Assembly (NCBI GenBank): GCA_910577665.1
Contig: CAJTOJ010000053.1
Location: forward strand, 1-14,205
DNA from: an uncultured Acetatifactor sp.
GTDB taxonomy: Bacteria; Bacillota; Clostridia; Lachnospirales; Lachnospiraceae
DNA: 14,205 nt
Direction of reading: 5' to 3'
Part shown: positions 1-6,125 of the stretch, piece by piece
Layout of the letters: the number at the start of each line of letters is the position of its first letter
How positions within the stretch are numbered: position 1 is the stretch's first letter
Position numbers and translations under genes: made by a program
Notes under the pieces: generated by a model
Seen by the model: the letters and a program-made list of their open reading frames with translations, nothing else
Told to the model about the DNA's origin: nothing
Databases searched by the model: none

Positions 1-31
1 TTTTCCCCCATGAATGGGGGCTAGGGGGTTG

Positions 32-53
32 AAGTGCCGAAGGCACTTTTTTA
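32..53 (+). terminator. Intrinsic terminator of an upstream gene
   Basis: A 7-base-pair stem (AAGTGCC at 32-38, GGCACTT at 42-48) with a GAA loop runs straight into a T tract at 47-52. The T tract lies only on the right, so it works for + strand transcription entering from outside the window. A second hairpin, CCCCCA/TGGGGG at 5-20, lies just before it. Confidence 0.8.
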
Positions 54-190
54 CTGCCAGGGGTGCGTAGTGCTGATGAGCGAAGACCATACCCAGCTGC
101 TTGCAGCGTTACGAGCTTCATGCCGCGTGCTTTAGCACGCTTTGCTTCGCAGCGGGGGTGTTGACTTTCCCATGGATACACGGCAGGCCT
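54..190. other. Non-coding hairpin-rich spacer
   Basis: I see no gene here. There is a perfect hairpin GCGTGC-TTTA-GCACGC at 125-140. A 7-base-pair inverted repeat (GCAGGCC 183-189, GGCCTGC 197-203) spans the stop codon of the minus-strand gene and could end its mRNA, but neither hairpin has a T tract on the minus strand. The stretch has the look of a dispersed intergenic repeat, which cannot be tested from one copy. Confidence 0.4.
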
Positions 191-916
191 TCATTCGGCC
201 TGCAAGGTGAATACCACAGGATATGTGCCTGGGAGCAGTCCCTGGGGGATGGATCCCTCCCCGGTCAGCACCAGATAAGAGCCTTCTCGTATATAGTATT
301 CGGTTATTTCTGTTGGGGCAGCTCCCGGACTGTCAAACTGCCGGGTCAAGGTGCCTTCTGTGGCTTGGTAGGTGCCACTGCAGTCATACCGGGCCTTTAG
401 TTCCTCCAGGGAGGGAAGCAGTGCGGGACCACAGGATTCTAGGTAGGAGAGGGTGGACATGCCAAAGGTCTCTTGAACAAGGTTTTCCAGGGATGTCCTG
501 TCTGTGCTATCTGGAAAACCAGCCATATGCAGTCTCTGGGCCAGAAGATCCTGGAAAGCTGTAGCAAACGCCAGATAGGCAGCCTGGCGGCAGGCTTCAT
601 AGCTTTCCGGCGGGATACTGCTGTGGAAGGTACCTCCTGTCTGGCTGGTCTGTTCCAGGGTTAGATTGACCTGGATGGTCAGTCCCTGCATGTAACTCTC
701 CATGTCTTCCAGGGACAGGGACACTGCTTCTATATCTTGTAGCCAGTCCAGGGCCGTGACAGCGGCCTGGGCGGTAAGATCCAGGCTGGTGCTCCATTCC
801 CCGGACAGGTCGTCCTGCGCCGGGGCAAAAAAGTGCAGGTAGGCCAGCAGGATGGTGGAAGCAAATAAGGTTAGGAATAATAAGGTGCATAGGATTTTCT
901 TTATGATTTTTCCCAT
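191..916 (-). CDS. Membrane-anchored exported protein of unknown function
   Basis: The protein has 241 residues and I do not recognise its family. Residues 1-6 are basic and residues 7-29 are strongly hydrophobic, which fits a signal anchor or uncleaved signal peptide; there is no lipobox-type cysteine. The rest is a hydrophilic domain of about 210 residues, presumably outside the membrane, helical to about residue 175 and ending in a segment rich in Gly, Thr and Tyr that looks like beta strand. Only two cysteines, about 70 residues apart, follow the anchor, so a disulphide is possible. The ATG at 914-916 is preceded by AGGGGG (minus strand, 924-929) at 7 bases, which supports this start. The gene has its own promoter (946-974) and diverges from the flagellin-like gene. 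Expression as an exported protein is likely; function is unknown. Confidence 0.8.
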   Translation of the reverse strand: MGKIIKKILCTLLFLTLFASTILLAYLHFFAPAQDDLSGEWSTSLDLTAQAAVTALDWLQDIEAVSLSLEDMESYMQGLTIQVNLTLEQTSQTGGTFHSSIPPESYEACRQAAYLAFATAFQDLLAQRLHMAGFPDSTDRTSLENLVQETFGMSTLSYLESCGPALLPSLEELKARYDCSGTYQATEGTLTRQFDSPGAAPTEITEYYIREGSYLVLTGEGSIPQGLLPGTYPVVFTLQAE

Positions 917-945
917 AGGGATACCCCCTGTTTTTTCTATATTTA

Positions 946-974
946 AAAGTAACGTATTTGGGGGGAATTGTCAA
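946..974 (-). promoter_or_regulatory. Sigma-A type promoter of the exported protein gene
   Basis: On the minus strand TTGACA (969-974) is followed after exactly 17 bases by TACTTT (946-951). The -35 box is a perfect match and the -10 box is fair. The start codon lies about 30 bases downstream, giving a short leader. Confidence 0.75.
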
Positions 975-1046
975 CGCCTTGCTGTGAACGGAGTGAACCG
1001 GTTACGGATCACCGTGGCCTGTCCATATAAAATTTAAGGAATGCTC

Positions 1047-1075
1047 TTGTTTTTTGGATAGGGGTGTAATATACT
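1047..1075 (+). promoter_or_regulatory. Sigma-A type promoter of the flagellin-like gene
   Basis: TTGTTT (1047-1052), a 17-base spacer and TATACT (1070-1075) make a good housekeeping promoter. Transcription would begin near 1082, leaving a leader of about 109 bases. I found no sigma-28 motif (TAAA-N15-GCCGATAA), which usually drives flagellin genes. The leader contains the 12-base palindrome TCCGGTACCGGA near 1115-1126 and GGAAAC/GTTTCC arms that could pair. Confidence 0.6.
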
Positions 1076-1190
1076 GGAAATAGAAAGGCAGCCATGAAAG
1101 GAAACCGTGGGCAGTCCGGTACCGGAAGCTGGAACAAGGTGATGTTTCCGTTCGGGTGGGGACGGACAAGTGCACAGGGGAGGTATGCGT

Positions 1191-1955
1191 ATGGGGGTAT
1201 GGGCGATTAGTGGTAGTACGGATGATCTGTATGGTAAGATAGCCGCGGGAAAGCGGATCCAGTCAGCGGCAGATGATGCGGCAGGGCTATCCATTGCGAA
1301 CAAATTGCTCCAGGAGAACAATGGACTGGATGTGGGGGCATCCAATATCAGGGACAGTATAGGTGCTGCCAATGTGATGGATGGCGCGTTGGGTACCATG
1401 CAGGATTCCCTGCAGCGGATCCGTGAACTGAGCATCAAGTCCATGAACGGGCTGTACGGGGATTCCGAGAGGAAGATGATCCAGAATGAGATAGACCAGT
1501 TGATGGCGGACGTCCAGCGCAGCGCGGTGGGCACACAGTACAACCAGTTGAAACTGTTGGATGGCAGCATGGCAGATCTGCATGTGGCTTCCAATCCGGA
1601 TGGCACAGGTATGAAGCTTAAGATGGAGGATGTGACACTGCAGTCCCTGGGCATCGGAGGTTACAATGTGACAGGAAAATTCAGCCTGGATGACATTGAT
1701 GCTGCCATTGACAGGATCAGCAGGGCCAGAAGCCGTGCAGGGGCTACCACAAATGCCATGGAACATGCTTACAACTATAATAAGAGGGCATCCCAGGAGC
1801 TTACAGGCTCCAGGAGCCGAATAGAAGACCTGGATATGCCGAAAGCCATTTCCGAGCAGAAGAAGAACAAGCTGCTCCAGGATTACCGCCTGGGGATGAT
1901 GCGCAGGCAGGCCCAGGATGGTTCCATGGTATTGAAGCTGTTCCAGAATATGTGA
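1191..1955 (+). CDS. Flagellin-like protein lacking the usual N-terminal segment
   Basis: Starting at ATG 1191 the product has 254 residues. This start is chosen because AGGGGAGG (1176-1183) lies 7 bases before it; ATG 1185 and GTG 1170 overlap or abut that site. Residues 14-45 match the conserved flagellin D0/D1 region, with SAADDAAGLSIANK at 25-38. Residues 68-125 match the D1 helix (LQRIRELSIKSMNG) and the QYNQLKLLDG turn. Residues 170-216 match the C-terminal D1 helix (AIDRISRARSRAGA, GSRSRIEDLDM). About 40 residues between the halves replace the variable surface domains. The first 25-30 residues of ordinary flagellins (helix ND0 upstream of the SSGLRI-like motif) are absent, and the last 35 residues do not resemble the usual CD0 helix. 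No flagellar gene is nearby. It may be a minor filament subunit, a flagellin-derived secreted protein or a decaying copy. Flagellin homology is clear; assembly into a filament is doubtful. Confidence 0.85.
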   Translation: MGVWAISGSTDDLYGKIAAGKRIQSAADDAAGLSIANKLLQENNGLDVGASNIRDSIGAANVMDGALGTMQDSLQRIRELSIKSMNGLYGDSERKMIQNEIDQLMADVQRSAVGTQYNQLKLLDGSMADLHVASNPDGTGMKLKMEDVTLQSLGIGGYNVTGKFSLDDIDAAIDRISRARSRAGATTNAMEHAYNYNKRASQELTGSRSRIEDLDMPKAISEQKKNKLLQDYRLGMMRRQAQDGSMVLKLFQNM

Positions 1956-1963
1956 ATTCCCTG

Positions 1964-1992
1964 TTGACTTCTGTGGGAACCGGTATTATAAT
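1964..1992 (+). promoter_or_regulatory. Strong promoter of the FMN riboswitch-ribU transcript
   Basis: TTGACT (1964-1969), a 17-base spacer and a perfect TATAAT (1987-1992). It begins 9 bases after the flagellin-like stop codon, with no intrinsic terminator between, so read-through from the upstream gene is possible. Confidence 0.85.
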
Positions 1993-2013
1993 TACGCATG
2001 TTAATAGAGAAAA

Positions 2014-2163
2014 TTCTTCGGGGTTGGGTGTAATTCCCTACTGGCGGTAAAGTCCGCGACCTGTGGCAGAAGACTGTTCCGGCATGATCCGGTACAGGAT
2101 ATTCTGTCTCGGCTGATTCGGTGAAAGTCCGGAACCAACAGTAAAGTCTGGATGAGAGAAGAA
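2014..2163 (+). promoter_or_regulatory. FMN riboswitch (RFN element)
   Basis: The conserved blocks of the FMN aptamer appear in order: TTCGGGG near 2017-2023, GGGTGTAATTCCC at 2026-2038, CTGGCGGTAAAGTCCGCGA at 2041-2059, GATTCGGTGAAAGTCCGGAA at 2115-2134, and ACAGTAAAGTCTGGATGAGAG at 2138-2158 (these coordinates are approximate to a base or two). P1 closes by pairing TTCTTC (2014-2019) with GAAGAA (2158-2163). The segment at about 2060-2112 is the variable, elongated P3 arm. It lies directly downstream of a strong promoter and upstream of ribU. In this family FMN binding lowers expression of riboflavin synthesis or uptake genes. Confidence 0.97.
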
Positions 2164-2305
2164 AGGAACCATATTTGTTTACGTGCAAAGCATTGTACTT
2201 TTTCAAGCTGCGTGGAAGCATTCGGGAGTCCTCTGGATGGCCGTGCTGTTTTCGGGTTGTTTGCTTTGCGGGTAGATGGGTATCGGGTGCCATGTGGAAG
2301 ATGAG

Positions 2306-2339
2306 ACCCCTGGAGGATATATCCTTTGGGGGTTTATTT
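2306..2339 (+). terminator. Leader terminator, probable riboswitch expression platform
   Basis: A continuous 12-base-pair stem, counting G-T pairs, joins 2306-2317 to 2322-2333 across a TATA loop and ends in TTTATTT (2333-2339). It lies about 140 bases after the aptamer and 140 before ribU, so it can act as the off state. AAAGGA (2162-2167), at the 3' edge of P1, is complementary to TCCTTT (2322-2327) in the terminator's 3' arm and is a candidate antiterminator contact. The remaining leader (2164-2477) has no convincing gene; a hairpin GGATCC-CTG-GGATCC lies near 2381-2395. Confidence 0.65.
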
Positions 2340-2477
2340 CGCGTGGAAGAAGAATTTTCCTGCTTTCAAGGGATTGCCCGGATCCCTGGGATCCCGGAAA
2401 AGGGAGTTCCTATGCTGGGGCCATAACAGGCCCAGACAGTTCATAGCCGTGTATGTGGCGGAAAGAGAGGAAAGAAA

Positions 2478-3212
2478 ATGAATGGTTTATTCAAAAGCGT
2501 AGCAGAAAATGTACCCTATGTCCTAAGCTTTCTGGGAATTATCGGGTCTATGTTCCTGGTGGCGGTGCTGTTGGAAAAGGCGGCCATGAGGAAAAACGGC
2601 AAAAAAGAACCTGTTCTAAACACCAGGAAGATAGCGGTGATAGGCATGTTTTCTGCCATTTCCATGATCCTGATGCTGTTCGAGTTCCCGCTGACTTTTG
2701 CTCCTGGTTTTTATGAGCTGGACTTCAGCGAGTTGCCTATTCTGGTAGGCTCCTTCGCCTTTGGTCCTACAGCCGGGGTACTTATGGAATTTGTGAAGAT
2801 TCTGCTGAAACTATGTGTCAAGGGAACAAGCACGGCTTTTGTAGGGGATCTGGCCAATTTTGTGATTGGCTGTAGTTTTATCCTGCCGGCTTCAGCGCTG
2901 TATGCATTTAGGAAGAACAAGAAAACTGCCATTGCGTCCTGTGTAGCAGGTACTCTGGTGATGACCGTATTTGGCACGGCTTTCAATGCCATCTACCTGC
3001 TGCCTGCTTTTTCCGAACTATTCCACCTTTCCATGGAAAACATACTGGCCATGGGCAGTGCAGTGAATCCGCTTATGACGGAGGGAAGCATTGTCAGTTT
3101 TGTGGTGGCCTGTGTGGCGCCTATGAACCTGATCAAGGGAGGCAGTGTGTCCATTGTGACTCTGCTGATTTACAAGCCACTGAGTCCGATTATCAAATCC
3201 AGCCAGAAATAA
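2478..3212 (+). CDS. ribU: Riboflavin ECF transporter substrate-binding subunit RibU
   Basis: RibU is the membrane S component that captures riboflavin and works with the shared ECF energy module (EcfA, EcfA', EcfT), which is not encoded here. The product has 244 residues. Residues about 50-70 form the first family helix, followed by the RibU-type stretch LDFSELPILVGSFAFGP at 81-97 and by GDLANFVIG at 123-131; further hydrophobic helices lie near 132-145, 153-175 and 202-233. Typical RibU proteins have about 190-205 residues; the excess is an N-terminal segment with an extra hydrophobic helix at about 13-33 followed by a charged linker (34-50). The ATG has GAGAGG 7 bases upstream. The FMN riboswitch in the leader independently supports riboflavin as the substrate. 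It is a single-gene unit ending at the terminator at 3283-3317. Confidence 0.95.
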   Translation: MNGLFKSVAENVPYVLSFLGIIGSMFLVAVLLEKAAMRKNGKKEPVLNTRKIAVIGMFSAISMILMLFEFPLTFAPGFYELDFSELPILVGSFAFGPTAGVLMEFVKILLKLCVKGTSTAFVGDLANFVIGCSFILPASALYAFRKNKKTAIASCVAGTLVMTVFGTAFNAIYLLPAFSELFHLSMENILAMGSAVNPLMTEGSIVSFVVACVAPMNLIKGGSVSIVTLLIYKPLSPIIKSSQK

Positions 3213-3282
3213 GGCGCAGGAGGGGAGTGGTATCTGCCATACAGATCATGGGACAAGGCATAAAGATTCAAACGATATAACG

Positions 3283-3317
3283 AGAACCGGAGGTGAAAAG
3301 CCCCGGTTCTTTTTTTG
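3283..3317 (+). terminator. Intrinsic terminator after ribU
   Basis: An 8-base-pair GC-containing stem, AGAACCGG (3283-3290) with CCGGTTCT (3303-3310), has a 12-base loop and is followed by an unbroken run of T to 3316. It lies 70 bases after the ribU stop codon. Confidence 0.92.
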
Positions 3318-3321
3318 TGGG

Positions 3322-3448
3322 AACTTTTTGTGGCTACGCCGTAACAGCAAAGAACGCTCATTTTGGCGCACACAGTCTCGGGTTTGTCCCGCAAAGAATG
3401 CGTGAAAACACCTCGCGGCAGTATCGAGTGAACAGTAACTTTTTGTGG
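3322..3448. repeat. Intergenic segment bracketed by 12-base direct repeats
   Basis: AACTTTTTGTGG occurs at 3322-3333 and again at 3437-3448, enclosing 103 bases with no gene. The core TTTTTGTGG also occurs at 3312-3320. Inside is a small hairpin CGGG-TTTGT-CCCG near 3374-3387 and several GCG-rich pieces. I see no clear terminal inverted repeats. It could be a small non-coding repeat element, or simply a T-rich sequence that recurs by chance near a terminator. Confidence 0.4.
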
Positions 3449-3478
3449 GAATTGCTATAAAAAAGATACATGAAATAG

Positions 3479-3507
3479 TTGACACAGAGGAGAACATAAT
3501 GTATTAT
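3479..3507 (+). promoter_or_regulatory. Strong promoter of the ABC exporter operon
   Basis: A perfect TTGACA (3479-3484), a 17-base spacer and TATTAT (3502-3507). Transcription would start near 3514, giving a leader of about 90 bases before the ATPase gene. Confidence 0.85.
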
Positions 3508-3527
3508 ACATCTAGTACAGTAGTACA
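3499..3527 (+). promoter_or_regulatory. Candidate operator over the -10 box and start site
   Basis: ATGTAT-T-ATACAT (3499-3511) is a perfect 13-base palindrome covering the -10 box. Directly after it TAGTACA occurs twice in tandem (3513-3519 and 3521-3527), 8 bases apart, over the expected start site. Both arrangements are typical of repressor binding sites. No regulator gene is adjacent, so the binding protein is unknown; GntR-type regulators often control such exporters, but that is inference. Confidence 0.45.
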
Positions 3528-3602
3528 TAAACGGGAACTGGTTGCCGGATAGCAGGAAGCCAGGCCAGGCAGGATTTTAAGGAAGGCTGCAGGAGGAGTG
3601 GA

Positions 3603-4283
3603 ATGGGTGCATTGGTACAGATCACAGATATCAGCAAGATATACAATCCGGGCGAGAATGAGGTCAGAGCCCTTGACCATGTGAGCCTTGAGATCCAGGA
3701 AGGGGAATTTGTTGCTATCATTGGTCAGTCAGGAAGTGGCAAATCGACTCTGATGAATATGCTGGGATGCCTGGATGTGCCAACCAGCGGCAGATATCTG
3801 CTGCATGGACAGGATGTGTCGGGGCTGGGTGACAATGAGCTGTCAGACATACGCAACAGACAGATCGGATTTATTTTCCAGGGGTTCAATTTGATAGCAA
3901 ACATGACAGCCCTGGAAAATGTGGAACTTCCGTTGATCTACCGGGGGGTGGGCAGGTCAAAGCGGCTTGAGCTGTCCAGAATGGCGCTGGAGAAGGTTGG
4001 GCTGGGCAACCGTATGGAACACAGGCCTGCCCAGATGTCCGGAGGACAGCAGCAGCGGGTTGCTATCGCCCGGGCCATTGCCCAGGCTCCGCCGGTGATC
4101 CTGGCAGATGAGCCGACAGGCAATCTGGATTCCTGCTCTACCGGGGAGATTATGGGAATCTTGAGGGAACTGCATGGGGAAGGGCGCACAGTGATACTGA
4201 TTACCCACGACAATGAAATTGCAGCCAGGGCAAAACGGGTGATCCAGATCCGGGACGGACGTATTGAGAGTGATACCCGCTGA
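3603..4283 (+). CDS. ABC exporter ATPase, MacB/LolD type
   Basis: The product has 226 residues, normal for this class, and is a complete nucleotide-binding subunit that powers the membrane permease encoded further down. All motifs are present: Walker A GQSGSGKST (41-49), Q-loop FQG (Q93), signature MSGGQQQR (145-152), Walker B VILADEP (165-171), D-loop NLDS (174-177) and the switch histidine (H202). The start at 3603 is supported by AGGAGG (3591-3596) 6 bases upstream. With the adaptor at 4454 and the permease at 6126 it forms a MacAB or YknXYZ-like system. In Gram-positives such systems expel or protect against peptides or antibiotics; the substrate here is unknown. Confidence 0.95.
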   Translation: MGALVQITDISKIYNPGENEVRALDHVSLEIQEGEFVAIIGQSGSGKSTLMNMLGCLDVPTSGRYLLHGQDVSGLGDNELSDIRNRQIGFIFQGFNLIANMTALENVELPLIYRGVGRSKRLELSRMALEKVGLGNRMEHRPAQMSGGQQQRVAIARAIAQAPPVILADEPTGNLDSCSTGEIMGILRELHGEGRTVILITHDNEIAARAKRVIQIRDGRIESDTR

Positions 4284-4453
4284 CAGGGGGCGGTGGCTGT
4301 ATTGGCTGAATGAGGGCCAAATATACCGCAAATATGGGAATGCGGTTAACCGCGGCGGATGGTGGAAATGAATTTTCAAATACGTGCTGGGGGAACAAAA
4401 AGGGCAGATAACAAGAGAAGAAAGAACAGAGTAAATAGATGGAGGAGAATGGG

Positions 4454-5929
4454 ATGAAGAAGGAAGGAGCAGGGGATGGGCTGCCGCAGGGGAGCAAAGG
4501 GAGTACAAGGGCATGGCCGAAGAGAGGGAAGAAGAGGAAAATGTATATCATCATTGCAGTAGTCATTGTGGCATTTGTGATTTTACGGCTGGCTGGCCTT
4601 GTATCTGACCAGGGTGGGGAAACAGCGGTGACGGTCATCCACGCATGGAAAGGAGAACTGCAGGAGAGTATCCGTACCAGCGGAACAGTGCTGGGGGAGG
4701 AGGTCCAGGTGATCTATGCCCCCGTAGCAGGTACCCTGGCGGAGGTATATGTGGCCGCCGGTGATGCAGTAAAGGAAGGGGATATGTTGATTGGCTATGA
4801 CATGGAGAAGATGGAGAGGACATTGCGGCAGTCCCGGTTACAGCTGGAAAAAAGTGCAGCGGGGTACAAAGGTGCCCTGGCAGACAATTCGGAGAGTAAA
4901 AAAAGGCTGGCGGAAGCCAATGTGAACCTGGATGTCCTGGAACAGCAGATTACAGATAACAAAGCATATCTGAAAGAGCTACAGGACCAGCTACAGACCA
5001 GCCAGCGGCAGACCCGGAACGGTCTGGCAGCCTCCAGCTATGAACTGACAAGAAAGCTACAGGAGCTGACACCTGGTACCCAGGAATATATCCAGGTTAA
5101 CAGTGAGCTTTCCCGTATCAGCTATCTACAGTCTGTGGCAGACTCCAGTGATTATGTGGCTGGCCTGGAACAGGAAATTGCACAAGTGCAGGAAAGAATC
5201 ACTGACTATGAGGAATACAAGGCGCAGATGGAGAGCCAGAAGGCAGCAAGTGAAAATACTGTAATGGACGCTTATGACAGGACCCAATATGATGTGGACA
5301 AAGAACTGGCGGATATGACCTATGCGGAGGCGGAGGCGGCATATGATCTTGCAAAACAGGGGATTGTAGCGGGGTTCGATGGTATTGTCACACAGTGCCA
5401 GGCCAATCCGGGTGCACCTGTTGCAGAGGGGACACAGCTACTGACCCTGGAGAGCAGCAGTACCTTGAAGGTATCTTTCAGGGCTTCCCAGATAGATGCC
5501 TTGAAACTGGCAACCGGCCAGAAGGCGGATGTGGAGATCGCAGGAAAAGTCTATCCGGGTGAAGTCAGCAAGATTGACCGGATGGCGGTGAAGAGTGAGA
5601 CCAACACTCCTCTGGTGGGAGTGGAGATCCATCTGCTGGAAACGGACGATACCATTATCCTCGGACTGGATGCCAAGCTGACGATCTACACCAACCAGGT
5701 CCAGGATGCCCTGTTGGTTCCCGTGGAAGCTGTCAATGGAGACAAGGATGGTGACTTCCTGTATGTGGCTGAGAATGGGATTGTAACCAGGAAGCCTGTT
5801 GTCTGCGGCATTTCTTCGGATATATACACGGAAGTGCTGGAAGGGATCACCATGGAGGATGAGATTATCCTGGCCTCATACACGGGACTTACAGAAGGGA
5901 TGCCGGTGACTGTGGTGCCGGCCCCATAG
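4454..5929 (+). CDS. HlyD/MacA-type membrane fusion adaptor
   Basis: This is the adaptor of the tripartite exporter, linking ATPase and permease to the outside of the membrane. I place the start at ATG 4454 (491 residues), because GGAGGAG (4441-4447) lies 6 bases before it; ATG 4439, five codons upstream, overlaps that site. A basic N-terminus precedes one membrane helix at about 31-49. The first half of the lipoyl/barrel-sandwich domain is at 89-112 (APVAGTLAEVYVAAGDAV). A long helical hairpin rich in Gln, Glu and Leu runs from about 115 to 300. The second half of the lipoyl domain is at 304-334 (GFDGIVTQCQANPGAPV), and a beta-barrel and membrane-proximal domain follows to 489. The helical part is long for a Gram-positive adaptor with no TolC partner. 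A 170-base gap separates it from the ATPase gene; it holds an ACCGCA/TGCGGT hairpin (4325-4346) and no gene. Confidence 0.93.
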   Translation: MKKEGAGDGLPQGSKGSTRAWPKRGKKRKMYIIIAVVIVAFVILRLAGLVSDQGGETAVTVIHAWKGELQESIRTSGTVLGEEVQVIYAPVAGTLAEVYVAAGDAVKEGDMLIGYDMEKMERTLRQSRLQLEKSAAGYKGALADNSESKKRLAEANVNLDVLEQQITDNKAYLKELQDQLQTSQRQTRNGLAASSYELTRKLQELTPGTQEYIQVNSELSRISYLQSVADSSDYVAGLEQEIAQVQERITDYEEYKAQMESQKAASENTVMDAYDRTQYDVDKELADMTYAEAEAAYDLAKQGIVAGFDGIVTQCQANPGAPVAEGTQLLTLESSSTLKVSFRASQIDALKLATGQKADVEIAGKVYPGEVSKIDRMAVKSETNTPLVGVEIHLLETDDTIILGLDAKLTIYTNQVQDALLVPVEAVNGDKDGDFLYVAENGIVTRKPVVCGISSDIYTEVLEGITMEDEIILASYTGLTEGMPVTVVPAP

Positions 5930-5944
5930 GCAGGGAAGATCCCC

Positions 5945-6049
5945 GCAGGCAATGAGCCAAGCGGTTGCGAAGCAGATATTTGGAGAAGGCTACGCGGGTC
6001 ACATGTCCCGCTGCATGCAGTGTAGTACAATGGATGACCTGTTGCCTGC
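5945..6049 (+). other. Structured spacer between adaptor and permease genes
   Basis: The 196-base gap has no gene. GCAGGCAA (5945-5952) is complementary to TTGCCTGC (6042-6049), which would close a structure of about 105 bases. Within it are the GCGGG/CCCGC arms (5994-5998, 6007-6011) and the palindrome CTGCATGCAG (6011-6020). TAGTACA at 6023-6029 repeats the 7-mer found in tandem at the operon promoter. No T tract follows, so it is not a terminator; it may stabilise or process the mRNA. Confidence 0.35.
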
Positions 6050-6125
6050 CGTGGGGTTGTTGACTGGGCAATTAGGGAAGGTGGTTGCAGGTACAGACGC
6101 CTGGGACTGCGGAATGTGAGGAATT

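Noticed and set aside
1047..1190. Sigma-28 flagellar promoter or c-di-GMP riboswitch before the flagellin-like gene
   Set aside because: No TAAA-N15-GCCGATAA match and no GEMM consensus blocks were found.
2175..2426. Open frame of about 83 codons starting with TTG in the ribU leader, with AAAGGA 7 bases upstream
   Set aside because: It runs through the leader terminator, has an odd composition with many Cys, Arg and Gly and no recognisable motif, and the apparent ribosome site is the edge of riboswitch P1.
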